Shown here one piece after another: positions 1-6,494 of a DNA stretch of 9,850 nt; within the stretch, counting starts at the first letter, position 1; each line of letters opens with the position of its first letter. The notes below the pieces were generated by a model. That model saw nothing but the letters and a program-made list of their open reading frames with translations. It ran no database searches and had not been told where the DNA came from. The DNA comes from Clostridia bacterium (GTDB lineage: Bacteria; Bacillota; Clostridia; DUPQ01). A program made the translations under genes and the position numbers. The stretch lies in contig JAUUZV010000081.1 of NCBI GenBank assembly GCA_030592085.1, forward strand, positions 1 to 9,850. The letters run 5' to 3'.

Positions 1-2
1 AC

Positions 3-1634
3 CGTACACAATATATAGAATATGTTAAAGCTAAGAAGTATGATTATAATTGGTTAGAGATTAAGTATGATGATAAAGAATGGGAAAATTCATATATAAG
101 AGAGATTAACGACCATAAATTCACAAAGCAAATAAGTAAACCACTTGCAATTTATCACGTTTCACCACAATCAATAAAAATTATAAACAACAAAACAAAA
201 CAATTTGACTTTGGTTGTGAGTATGCTGGAGTTCCTTTCTTTAAAATCAAGGGTAGCGAAAATGATTTAATTGAAATCCGTTGTGGAGAAGAACTAGATG
301 ATAATGGCCGGGTAAGATATGAGATGAGATGTAATTGTAAATATTTACTAACACATCAAGTTTCTGGAGTTGCAAACGAACATACTATATTTTATGATTA
401 TATGGCATTTAGATACATGGAAATTATTTTACCTAAAAGCACGGAAATTTCAGATGTATCATTACTTGCTAGAAATTATCCATTAGATGAGCAAAAAACA
501 TATTTTAATAGTAATAATGAAATGCTTAATAAAATATGGGAAATTTGTAAAAACGGAGTACGAACAGGTACTCAAGAAGGGTATCTTGATTGTCCCTCTA
601 GAGAGAAGGGTTTGTACTTAGGAGATATGACAATTACGGCTCAGAGTCACTTTTATTTAACAGGAGATTTAACAATATGGAAGCGAGCTTTAAAAGGATT
701 TGCGCAATCAACCTATTTTTTTAAAGGAATTAATACTACTTGTCTTAACCATTTTACTCATCCTCTTGTTGATTACTCTTTTCAGTTTCCTCTTAATTTA
801 TTATATTATTACAAACATAGTGGTGATAAAGAGTTTTTAAAAGAAATGGTACCCTACTGTGAAACAATGTTTGATTACTATGAAAAGCATGAAATAGATG
901 GATTGTTAGTTGATGTTTCTAAAGAAGGACATCTAGTAGATTGGCCAGTGAATCCATATGACTTTACAGATGGATATGATTACGTTCTAAAAAGAGGGGA
1001 AACATTTGGAACACATAACGTATTAAACGCTTTTCATATTGGTGGAAGAATCAATATGAATGAAATATATGAAATTCTATAAATTACTTATTAATATATA
1101 GTTCCATATTTGTCAAAGGCCTATATTAATGCATTTTATGATAAAGAAAAGAAGTTGTTTAAAGATACTATAAAAAGCAGTCATTGCTCATTACACGCTA
1201 ATGTAATTCCTCTGTTTTATGGGATTAATCCAGAAGAATCTAATAGTAGTATTTTAAAACTAATTACTAAAAAGAGATTAAATTGTGGAGTTTACATAGC
1301 ATATTTTCTTTTAAAAGGATTGTGTCGTTTAAATGAATATGATTTAGTATTCGATTTAATTACAAGCAATGATTTGTTTTCTTGGAGTACTATGGTTAAA
1401 GAAGGGGCAAGTACTTGTTTTGAGGTATGGTCTAAAGAATATAAAAGCAATACAAGTTTATGTCATCCTTGGGCTAGTTCACCAATTATTATTTTATTTG
1501 AAGATATACTTGGTATATCACCAATTGTTCCTGGTTGGGAAAAAGGATATATAGAAACACCACATTCTCCAAAAAAATTTACTGTATCTGCCAAGTATTT
1601 AGTAAATGGTAAGTCCATTGATATATATATATAA
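3..1634 (+). pseudogene. Broken GH78 alpha-L-rhamnosidase-like gene, 5' end outside window
   Basis: One reading frame is open from the left edge to a TAA at 1080-1082, meets a second TAA at 1092-1094, then runs open in the same frame to the TAA at 1632-1634. Both halves look like the catalytic (alpha/alpha)6 barrel and C-terminal part of family 78 glycosidases, which remove alpha-L-rhamnose from glycans. Visible landmarks are the acidic motif DCPSREKGLYLGD (588-626, candidate general acid Glu at 603-605), GASTCFEVW with its conserved Glu at 1422-1424, then LCHPWASSP and a GISPIVPGW stretch typical of the end of the barrel. The part after the stops has no Shine-Dalgarno; its only start would be a TTG at 1110, and it lacks the first catalytic motif, so I do not treat it as a separate gene. 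Both key acidic residues survive, which suggests recent inactivation. A sequencing error is possible. The family call is firm; rhamnose specificity is inference. Confidence 0.8.
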
Positions 1635-1646
1635 GAGGAGTATAAT
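1618..1646 (+). promoter_or_regulatory. Sigma-A-type promoter for the small peptide and APC-USP permease
   Basis: TTGATA at 1618-1623 (5 of 6 consensus positions) is separated by exactly 17 bp from TATAAT at 1641-1646 (6 of 6). Transcription would start near 1653, about 20 nt before the ATG at 1674, leaving room for the GAGGTG ribosome binding site at 1661-1666. The -35 box and part of the spacer lie inside the last codons of the broken GH78 gene. In an AT-rich genome chance matches are common, but the spacing and the position directly upstream of a gene pair support it. Confidence 0.7.
1621..1633 (+). repeat. AT dinucleotide tract (six AT units) in the promoter spacer
   Basis: Six AT units plus a final A occupy 1621-1633, overlapping the last base pairs of the -35 box and most of the spacer of the promoter at 1618-1646. 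It also encodes the end of the GH78 relic. Gain or loss of one unit would change the spacer from 17 to 19 or 15 bp. Confidence 0.75.
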
Positions 1647-1673
1647 AGTCTTTAAGGCTTGAGGTGTGTATTG

Positions 1674-1787
1674 ATGGATAAGACAACTTTACTAGGAATA
1701 ATTATCATTATAATTGCTTATATAATTACATGGGGTTTTGTAATAAAATCAAATAAAATAATTAAAAAAATGAATAAAAATAAGTAG
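1674..1787 (+). CDS. 37-residue single-span membrane peptide upstream of the permease
   Basis: This short gene begins with ATG at 1674, 7 nt after a good Shine-Dalgarno (GAGGTG, 1661-1666), and ends with TAG at 1785. The product has a short polar N-terminus (MDKTT), one hydrophobic helix at about residues 6-24 rich in Ile and ending in TWGF, and a strongly basic tail with eight Lys among the last 13 residues. It is therefore probably a membrane peptide with its C-terminus in the cytoplasm. Its stop codon overlaps the ribosome binding site of the APC-USP permease, and the two share a promoter, which suggests a small accessory subunit or regulator of the transporter. The size and single helix recall MetS-type small subunits that accompany some NSS-family transporters such as MetP, but the partner here is an APC permease and I claim no homology. 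I do not recognise a named family. Confidence 0.7.
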   Translation: MDKTTLLGIIIIIIAYIITWGFVIKSNKIIKKMNKNK

Positions 1788-1790
1788 GAG
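1786..1790 (+). promoter_or_regulatory. Ribosome binding site of the permease, overlapping the upstream stop codon
   Basis: AGGAG at 1786-1790 shares two bases with the TAG stop of the 37-residue peptide and lies 11 nt before the permease ATG at 1802. Ribosomes finishing the peptide would sit on this site, which suggests translational coupling of the two genes. Confidence 0.6.
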
Positions 1791-1801
1791 TATATTTAAA
1801 A

Positions 1802-4087
1802 ATGGATCAAATTGACAAAAAAGAAACTCCTAAGGTTCAACCTGAACTTTCTAGAGTATTAACTTTATTCCAACTTGTTATGATGGGTGCAGGGATGATG
1901 ATTGGAGCTGGTGTCTTTGTGGCAACAGGTATTTCAATTGGAGAAGCTGGCTCTGGTGGAATTATGATAGCTTTTGCCTTAAATGGACTAATTGCCATTT
2001 TTTCAGCAATATCCTTTGCAGAGTTATCATCTGCTTTACCAGCAGCAGGTGGTGCATATACCTATATTAAACAAGCTTTTGGGGGTTCAATAGGTTTTAT
2101 ATCAGGCTGGATGAACTGGTTTGCTTTAGCTGTAGCTGGAAGTTTATATGCCATTACTTTTTCTACTTATACAATTCATTTATTAAAAGAAATTGAAATG
2201 TTTTCGTTTTTTAATGCACATTTATTTTTATATGAGAAAATTTTAGCAGTACTTGTAGCATTAGTATTTATTGGTATAAATTTTAAAGGAGTATCTGAAA
2301 CAGGAAAATCTTCAACTTATATTGCAATTGCACAAACAGTTACCTTAGGGATAATTGGAATTGTAGGTATTGCGGTAGCTTTAAAAAACCCAGAAGCATT
2401 AAATAACTTTAAACCTTTTGTTAATGAAGGTGCTGGTAATATATTAATTGCAATGGGGTTTACATATGTTGGCTTTGAAGGGTTTGAAGTAATTGGACAT
2501 GCGGGTGAAGAGGCAATTGATCCTAAAAGAAACATACCTAAAGCGATTTTATATGCTGTTATAATTGTTGTTACAACTTACTTATTGGTTGCTTTTGCTG
2601 CTGTTATTGGAGCAAAACCAGTTAATGAAAGTCTTGTAAATTATTTTGCAACAAGAGGAGCAACAGGATTTGCTGATTCAATTCAACATTTATTCCCCTT
2701 TGGTGGAATGTTATTAGTTACTTTTGCAGCAATATTTTCTAGTACTTCTGCACTAAATGCAACAATTTATTCATCTACAAGAGTGTCTTTTGCCATGAGT
2801 CGCGATGGACAACTACCAAAAAAATTAGCTTTAATATCTAAAAAAAGAAAAATACCTCATATCGCTTTAATTTGTTCGTCTGCTCTTATTTTAATAGTAG
2901 CTGCTACCTTTGATGTAGAAGCTGTTGCAGCGGCAGCAGATATTATGTTTTTATTAATTTTCTTATTAATTAATGTCTCGGTTATAAAGATACGGAAGGA
3001 ATTAGGTGATGAATTAGATTATGGGTTTAAAATGCCACTATTCCCCTTTATTCCGTTAATGGCACTATTAGCTCAATTATTACTGTCTTTTTGGTTATTT
3101 AATATGCAACCCATTTCTTGGTTTGTTATTATTGGCTGGATTACTATAGGGGTTGGTGTATATATCACATATGCGAGAAAGCATAGTATTGAAGAAAATA
3201 CTTATAAAGTATTTAGAAATCGAGCAAAAGTTAAAGAAGGCTTTAGTGTAATGGTTTCAGTAAATGATAAAGAACATGCACCTACCTTATTAAAGATTGC
3301 TGATGGAATTGCATCAAAAAGAGATGGTAAGATTGAAATAATGAATATTATTCACGTTGCAGATACAACACCACTACGTGCAGGTGTTAAGTTTTTACCA
3401 GACAGGCAGAAATTATTGCGTGAAATACAAATTGAAAATAAAGTTACTGTACCTGTAAAAAGAATTATAAGATATAGCCATAATATTCCTAGAGCAATTG
3501 TTAGTGTTTCAAAAGAACGTGGAACAGATGTTATGATAATTGGATGGAAAGGGTATAATCATGCCAAAAAGAACGAAATGGGTAGTAAGGTAGATAAAGT
3601 AATTGAAAGAATTCCAACTGATTTACTAGTTATAAAAGAAGGTGAAAAACCAATTCAGAAAATTACTAAAATATTGATTCCGACAAATGGAGGTTATCAT
3701 AGTATAATGGCTTGTGAGCTAGCTAATGATTTAGTTAAAATATATAATGCTCAAGTTACTATTTTTAATATACATAAAGGACAAGAACAAGTTAGTCGTA
3801 TAAAAAGACGTTTAATGCCTCTTAAAAATTATATTGAAAAAGGAAATGTAAATATTAAGTTAAAGAAAAGCAAATATATTGTAAGTGAGATTGTTAAAGA
3901 AGCAAAAGATTATGATTTAGTTATTATAGGAGCCACCGAAGAAGCTCCTTGGCAACAAATGATATTTGGCAAAATTCCAACAAAAATCGCAATAGAATGT
4001 TCAAAAACAGTAATACTTGTTAAAAAAGATTTAGGAATAAAATCTTTCGCTAAACGATGGTTTGGTAAAAAGACAATAGCTAACTAA
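1802..4087 (+). CDS. APC-superfamily amino acid permease fused to two USP domains
   Basis: The 761-residue protein has an N-terminal permease domain (about 15-460) with roughly twelve membrane spans. It carries APC hallmarks: GAGVFVATG in the first helix (35-43), SFAELSSALPAAGGAY (71-86), and GFEGFEVIGHAGEEAIDPKRNIPKAI-type residues (224-249). It most likely imports or exchanges amino acids across the cytoplasmic membrane; the substrate cannot be read from sequence. Two cytoplasmic universal stress protein domains follow, about 480-613 and 620-742. The first has an exact G-2x-G-9x-G-S nucleotide-binding motif (G581, G584, G594, S595). The second has Glu713 where the second Gly should be and Lys724 after the last Gly, so it probably does not bind ATP in the usual way. 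Permease-USP fusions of this layout are known in archaea and bacteria, where the USP part is thought to regulate transport. The gene follows the 37-residue peptide gene after 14 bp and converges with the SDR gene. Confidence 0.9.
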   Translation: MDQIDKKETPKVQPELSRVLTLFQLVMMGAGMMIGAGVFVATGISIGEAGSGGIMIAFALNGLIAIFSAISFAELSSALPAAGGAYTYIKQAFGGSIGFISGWMNWFALAVAGSLYAITFSTYTIHLLKEIEMFSFFNAHLFLYEKILAVLVALVFIGINFKGVSETGKSSTYIAIAQTVTLGIIGIVGIAVALKNPEALNNFKPFVNEGAGNILIAMGFTYVGFEGFEVIGHAGEEAIDPKRNIPKAILYAVIIVVTTYLLVAFAAVIGAKPVNESLVNYFATRGATGFADSIQHLFPFGGMLLVTFAAIFSSTSALNATIYSSTRVSFAMSRDGQLPKKLALISKKRKIPHIALICSSALILIVAATFDVEAVAAAADIMFLLIFLLINVSVIKIRKELGDELDYGFKMPLFPFIPLMALLAQLLLSFWLFNMQPISWFVIIGWITIGVGVYITYARKHSIEENTYKVFRNRAKVKEGFSVMVSVNDKEHAPTLLKIADGIASKRDGKIEIMNIIHVADTTPLRAGVKFLPDRQKLLREIQIENKVTVPVKRIIRYSHNIPRAIVSVSKERGTDVMIIGWKGYNHAKKNEMGSKVDKVIERIPTDLLVIKEGEKPIQKITKILIPTNGGYHSIMACELANDLVKIYNAQVTIFNIHKGQEQVSRIKRRLMPLKNYIEKGNVNIKLKKSKYIVSEIVKEAKDYDLVIIGATEEAPWQQMIFGKIPTKIAIECSKTVILVKKDLGIKSFAKRWFGKKTIAN

Positions 4088-4089
4088 AT

Positions 4090-5106
4090 CTAATTACCAT
4101 AAAACCTGTTTTGTAATAATAAATTATTGTTTTTAATAGATAGTAAAGGGTCTGATTTTTTTAGTAGACTCTTTTTTATTATCCGCTTAAATAATGCAGT
4201 AAAAAAACTTTTTGGAAAAGATATAGATTCTTTATATAACCTATAGTAGTCTTCAATAGAATCCCGTTGAAATCCAAGAATATCTTGTAAAGTATTTGTA
4301 TCTTTATAATAACCACAGTGAAAGTTTTTCTTTGCAAAAGCTAATTGTGGTAAATTAAACTTTCCTAAGTTGGATAATGTAAATGCTTTCTTTAAGAAAT
4401 CGCTATAAATAACACGACATTTCTCTCCACCAGAAAGATTAAATAATCTGTGATTTAATTGTTTTTGTTTTTTTATAGCTTGAACTAATGCGTAACCTGT
4501 ATCTCTTGTTGTAGCAATTTCTATACAAGTATTAAGAGGCATGTGAAAGAACAATGGATCCATTTTTGCATTAGGACTCATAATAGCTGAGAATCTAAAT
4601 ATGGTCCAATTAAGAGAACTGCTCCTAACTATATTTTCTGCTTGAATTTTTGTCTTAGCATAGTAATCACCATCACTTGGTATCAAAGGATCTGTTATTG
4701 TAATATATGGATTATTAATTCTATCGCCATAAACTGAGATAGAAGAAGAGTAGATAATGAAAGCTGAAGGAGCGTGCTTGCTTATTTGTGAGAGTAAATG
4801 ACTAGTACCTTCTACATTAACGCTTCTAGCTAATGAGTGTTTCTTGTCGGCAAGAGGAGGAATTATAGCTGCCAAATGGATAACACAATAGATTGAAGAT
4901 AAGATATGAGACATATCAATCTTTTTTGACAAATCAATCCAATGCATTGTTAAATGCTCTTTTACTTTCTTATATTCACGTATAGTTTTTTTGTTTTTAA
5001 CATCCAAGCCAATTATTTTATATTGATCTTTTCTTTTAATTAATTCGAGTAAAGTCTCTTGTCCCACTGAGCCAAAGACACCTGTTACTAGTATTGTTTT
5101 CCTCAT
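4090..5106 (-). CDS. Extended-SDR NAD(P)-dependent epimerase/dehydratase-like protein
   Basis: The 338-residue protein starts at ATG 5106-5104, 8 nt after AAGGAG (5120-5115). It has a Rossmann fold with the glycine motif TGVFGSVG (8-15), an acidic residue after the second strand (D35) that favours NAD over NADP, HLAAIIPP (77-84), the catalytic Ser region YSSSISVYG (119-127), and the Tyr-Lys pair Y149/K153 (YAKTK). This is the extended short-chain dehydrogenase/reductase family that includes nucleotide-sugar epimerases, dehydratases and steroid/flavonoid-type reductases; the substrate is not identifiable. The last 35 or so residues, after about 300, form a basic, Leu- and Asn-rich tail beyond the usual core. 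The gene lies downstream of the membrane LuxR-type gene on the same strand, with an 88-bp gap holding a terminator candidate, so co-transcription is uncertain. Its stop is 2 bp from the stop of the convergent permease. Confidence 0.85.
   Translation of the reverse strand: MRKTILVTGVFGSVGQETLLELIKRKDQYKIIGLDVKNKKTIREYKKVKEHLTMHWIDLSKKIDMSHILSSIYCVIHLAAIIPPLADKKHSLARSVNVEGTSHLLSQISKHAPSAFIIYSSSISVYGDRINNPYITITDPLIPSDGDYYAKTKIQAENIVRSSSLNWTIFRFSAIMSPNAKMDPLFFHMPLNTCIEIATTRDTGYALVQAIKKQKQLNHRLFNLSGGEKCRVIYSDFLKKAFTLSNLGKFNLPQLAFAKKNFHCGYYKDTNTLQDILGFQRDSIEDYYRLYKESISFPKSFFTALFKRIIKKSLLKKSDPLLSIKNNNLLLQNRFYGN
4145..4180 (+). terminator. Rho-independent terminator candidate for the permease unit
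   Basis: AAAGGGTCT (4145-4153) pairs with AGACTCTTT (4166-4174), with one G-U pair, around a 12-nt loop, and is followed by TTTATT. It lies about 58 bp after the permease stop and inside the 3' end of the convergent SDR coding sequence. The T-rich loop weakens the case somewhat. Confidence 0.55.
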
Positions 5107-5139
5107 AAATATAACTCCTTGTATTGAAGTATAAATTAG

Positions 5140-5171
5140 AAAAACCCAATATAAAAGAACCCATATGGGTT
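5140..5171 (-). terminator. Inverted-repeat terminator candidate after the LuxR-type gene
   Basis: On the minus strand AACCCATAT (5171-5163) can pair with ATATTGGGTT (5152-5143) with one bulged base, and five T residues follow (5144-5140). A competing perfect palindrome, AACCCATATGGGTT, occupies 5158-5171. On the plus strand the same repeat is followed by a run of seven T at 5175-5181, so the structure may work in both directions. It begins 24 bp after the LuxR-type stop codon. Confidence 0.5.
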
Positions 5172-5194
5172 ATATTTTTTTAAAACTTCACCTT

Positions 5195-6142
5195 TTAGGG
5201 TGATTTCTTACTTTTTTGAATAAATTGATAACTAAGAGACAAACGATTATTAACATGGGCTTTGTGATAAATGTTTTTAACATGAGTTTTAACCGTATTA
5301 ACAGATATAAATAGATTTGTAGCAATATCATGATTGTTTTTACCAATTAATAGTAAATTAAGAACTTCCACTTCCCTTTCAGATAAATCATAGTCATTAA
5401 TTTTCTGATTAAAATAATCTTGTTGAGAATGCTTTTCTCCACTAATAAAGTGCTTAGAAAAAATATAATATAATGACAAAATTGAAAAAAGCAAATAAGA
5501 AATATGTGTAAATCTAAAAGATACGCTATATTGATTTAATAAAAATATATCAATGAAAGTAAAAGGAGCTTGTAGAATAAAAGCGGTTATAAAGTTTTTA
5601 ACAAGTCTGTTTTGAGAAGGAGACTTAATTTTTTTATAATAAAAGATAATAATAACTGCATGAATAAAAGCAATAAGAGAACACACTGGAAAAATGACAT
5701 TTAGAACTAAAGGCAATGAGGATACTAAATCTTCCTTTATTACAGTTGAAAAAGATCCAACTATTAAAAAGGCTAGAGTTAATCCGTAAATTATACGATT
5801 ACTAATTTTTTTATTTTTATCTGGAACGGGATACAGATTAGTTGCATAGGTGTTAATACCAATTATTAAAGCGCCAATAACAAATACTATAAAAAGTGCA
5901 TTAAGCAACGTAAAGTTTAGCCAATTTTCTGTAAAAGTAAAACTAAAGGAAGTAAAAAATCTAGAAAAATACGAATAACCATATGAGTATAAGAAAATGA
6001 TGAAAAGTGGGAGAACTAAAAACAGAGTTCGTTTAATAAAAAAATCATGGGTTCTAACATATAAAAAAACAGATAATATCAGAACGGCTAATAAAAAAGC
6101 AGTTTCAACAAATAGTATTAAATCAGTAAATGAATTAAGCAT
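5195..6142 (-). CDS. Seven-span membrane protein with C-terminal LuxR-type DNA-binding domain
   Basis: The 315-residue protein has seven hydrophobic segments, at about 7-29, 37-57, 75-98, 117-136, 141-169, 184-202 and 211-229. They are followed by a linker and a complete GerE/LuxR helix-turn-helix at about 250-310: LSEREVEVLNLLLIGKNN, then SVNTVKTHVKNIY as the recognition region, then a VNNR end. No receiver, PAS or autoinducer-binding domain is present, so it looks like a one-component transcription factor that senses something in or across the membrane while bound to DNA from the inner face. The start is the ATG at 6142-6140, preceded by GAGGTG (6152-6147). The target is unknown; candidates are its own promoter, the SDR gene downstream or the nearby transporters. 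The signal is also unknown. The fold assignment is firm for the DNA-binding domain; the exact number of spans is by eye. Confidence 0.85.
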   Translation of the reverse strand: MLNSFTDLILFVETAFLLAVLILSVFLYVRTHDFFIKRTLFLVLPLFIIFLYSYGYSYFSRFFTSFSFTFTENWLNFTLLNALFIVFVIGALIIGINTYATNLYPVPDKNKKISNRIIYGLTLAFLIVGSFSTVIKEDLVSSLPLVLNVIFPVCSLIAFIHAVIIIFYYKKIKSPSQNRLVKNFITAFILQAPFTFIDIFLLNQYSVSFRFTHISYLLFSILSLYYIFSKHFISGEKHSQQDYFNQKINDYDLSEREVEVLNLLLIGKNNHDIATNLFISVNTVKTHVKNIYHKAHVNNRLSLSYQFIQKSKKSP

Positions 6143-6168
6143 CTTTCACCTCAAAATGGTCTATCCAT

Positions 6169-6177
6169 ATTGTATCA
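6169..6177 (-). promoter_or_regulatory. Extended -10 promoter candidate for the LuxR-type gene
   Basis: The minus strand reads TGATACAAT (6177-6169), an extended -10 element with the TGn motif and a 5-of-6 match to TATAAT. No good -35 box sits 16-18 bp upstream, which extended -10 promoters can tolerate. The start point would be near 6162, leaving a leader of about 20 nt with the GAGGTG site. Confidence 0.45.
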
Positions 6178-6238
6178 TGAAACCTTTAAAAATTGTAAGT
6201 TGAGATATGGTAATAATAAACAATCATTTGTGTCACAT

Positions 6239-6267
6239 AAAAAGAAGAGCGATGTTTCGCTCTTCTT
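6239..6267 (-). terminator. Rho-independent terminator of the opp operon
   Basis: A perfect 11-bp stem (6242-6252 with 6257-6267) surrounds a 4-nt loop, and on the minus strand it runs straight into T residues (6241-6239 plus the T at the stem end). It lies 24 bp after the stop of the 67-residue membrane protein. There is no T tract on the plus-strand side, so it is directional. It separates the opp operon from the LuxR-type gene. Confidence 0.85.
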
Positions 6268-6290
6268 ATGAATAATCTATATTTGTTTAT

Positions 6291-6494
6291 TTATTTTTCG
6301 TCTCTTTTCTTTTTCACAAAAGTCATAACTGCTAAGGAACCAAGGAATAATCCTATAACAGAACACATATAAGAGATGAAATTCAACAAAAACGTTGAAG
6401 TGAGTACATGTACTACCATTAACATAGGTAATAAAACACCAATGAATAATAAAATGATAGCAATTATTATAAATTCTTTAGTTCTTATTATCAT
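6291..6494 (-). CDS. 67-residue two-span membrane protein ending the opp operon
   Basis: The product begins MIIRTKEF, has two hydrophobic helices at about 8-32 and 36-60, and ends in a charged tail (KKKRDEK), so both ends are probably cytoplasmic. I chose the ATG at 6494-6492, which overlaps the last 17 bp of the oppF-like gene, because the frame upstream (up to an ATG at 6575) lies inside oppF and encodes polar sequence with no ribosome binding site. The chosen start has only a weak AAAG upstream, so expression probably depends on ribosomes arriving from oppF. The gene sits between oppF and the operon terminator. I recognise no family; a small accessory subunit of the transporter is a guess from position. 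Confidence 0.65.
   Translation of the reverse strand: MIIRTKEFIIIAIILLFIGVLLPMLMVVHVLTSTFLLNFISYMCSVIGLFLGSLAVMTFVKKKRDEK

Noticed and set aside
324..1082. Gene starting at ATG 324
   Set aside because: The frame is open to the left edge and the upstream codons read like GH78 N-terminal beta-domain sequence, so 324 is an internal Met.
1083..1109. Compensating frameshift instead of two nonsense codons
   Set aside because: The alternative frames either stop at 1099-1101 or encode sequence unlike the family, whereas the original frame resumes family-like sequence right after the stops.
1110..1634. Separate 174-residue gene starting with TTG
   Set aside because: No ribosome binding site, same frame as the preceding GH78 segment, and it begins in the middle of the catalytic barrel. 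It is the second half of the broken gene.
2317..2535. Minus-strand ORF inside the permease
   Set aside because: It lies opposite the conserved APC helices, and its Pro/Ile/Ser-rich composition is typical of an antisense shadow.
5128..5133. TATACT as a -10 box for the SDR gene
   Set aside because: The -35 position (TTTTAT) is poor, the implied leader would start at the ribosome binding site, and it lies next to the terminator hairpin. Not strong enough to list as a promoter.
6164..6210. CCATAT / ATATGG inverted repeat upstream of the LuxR-type gene as an operator
   Set aside because: Only six bases match over a 36-bp separation in AT-rich DNA, so chance is likely.
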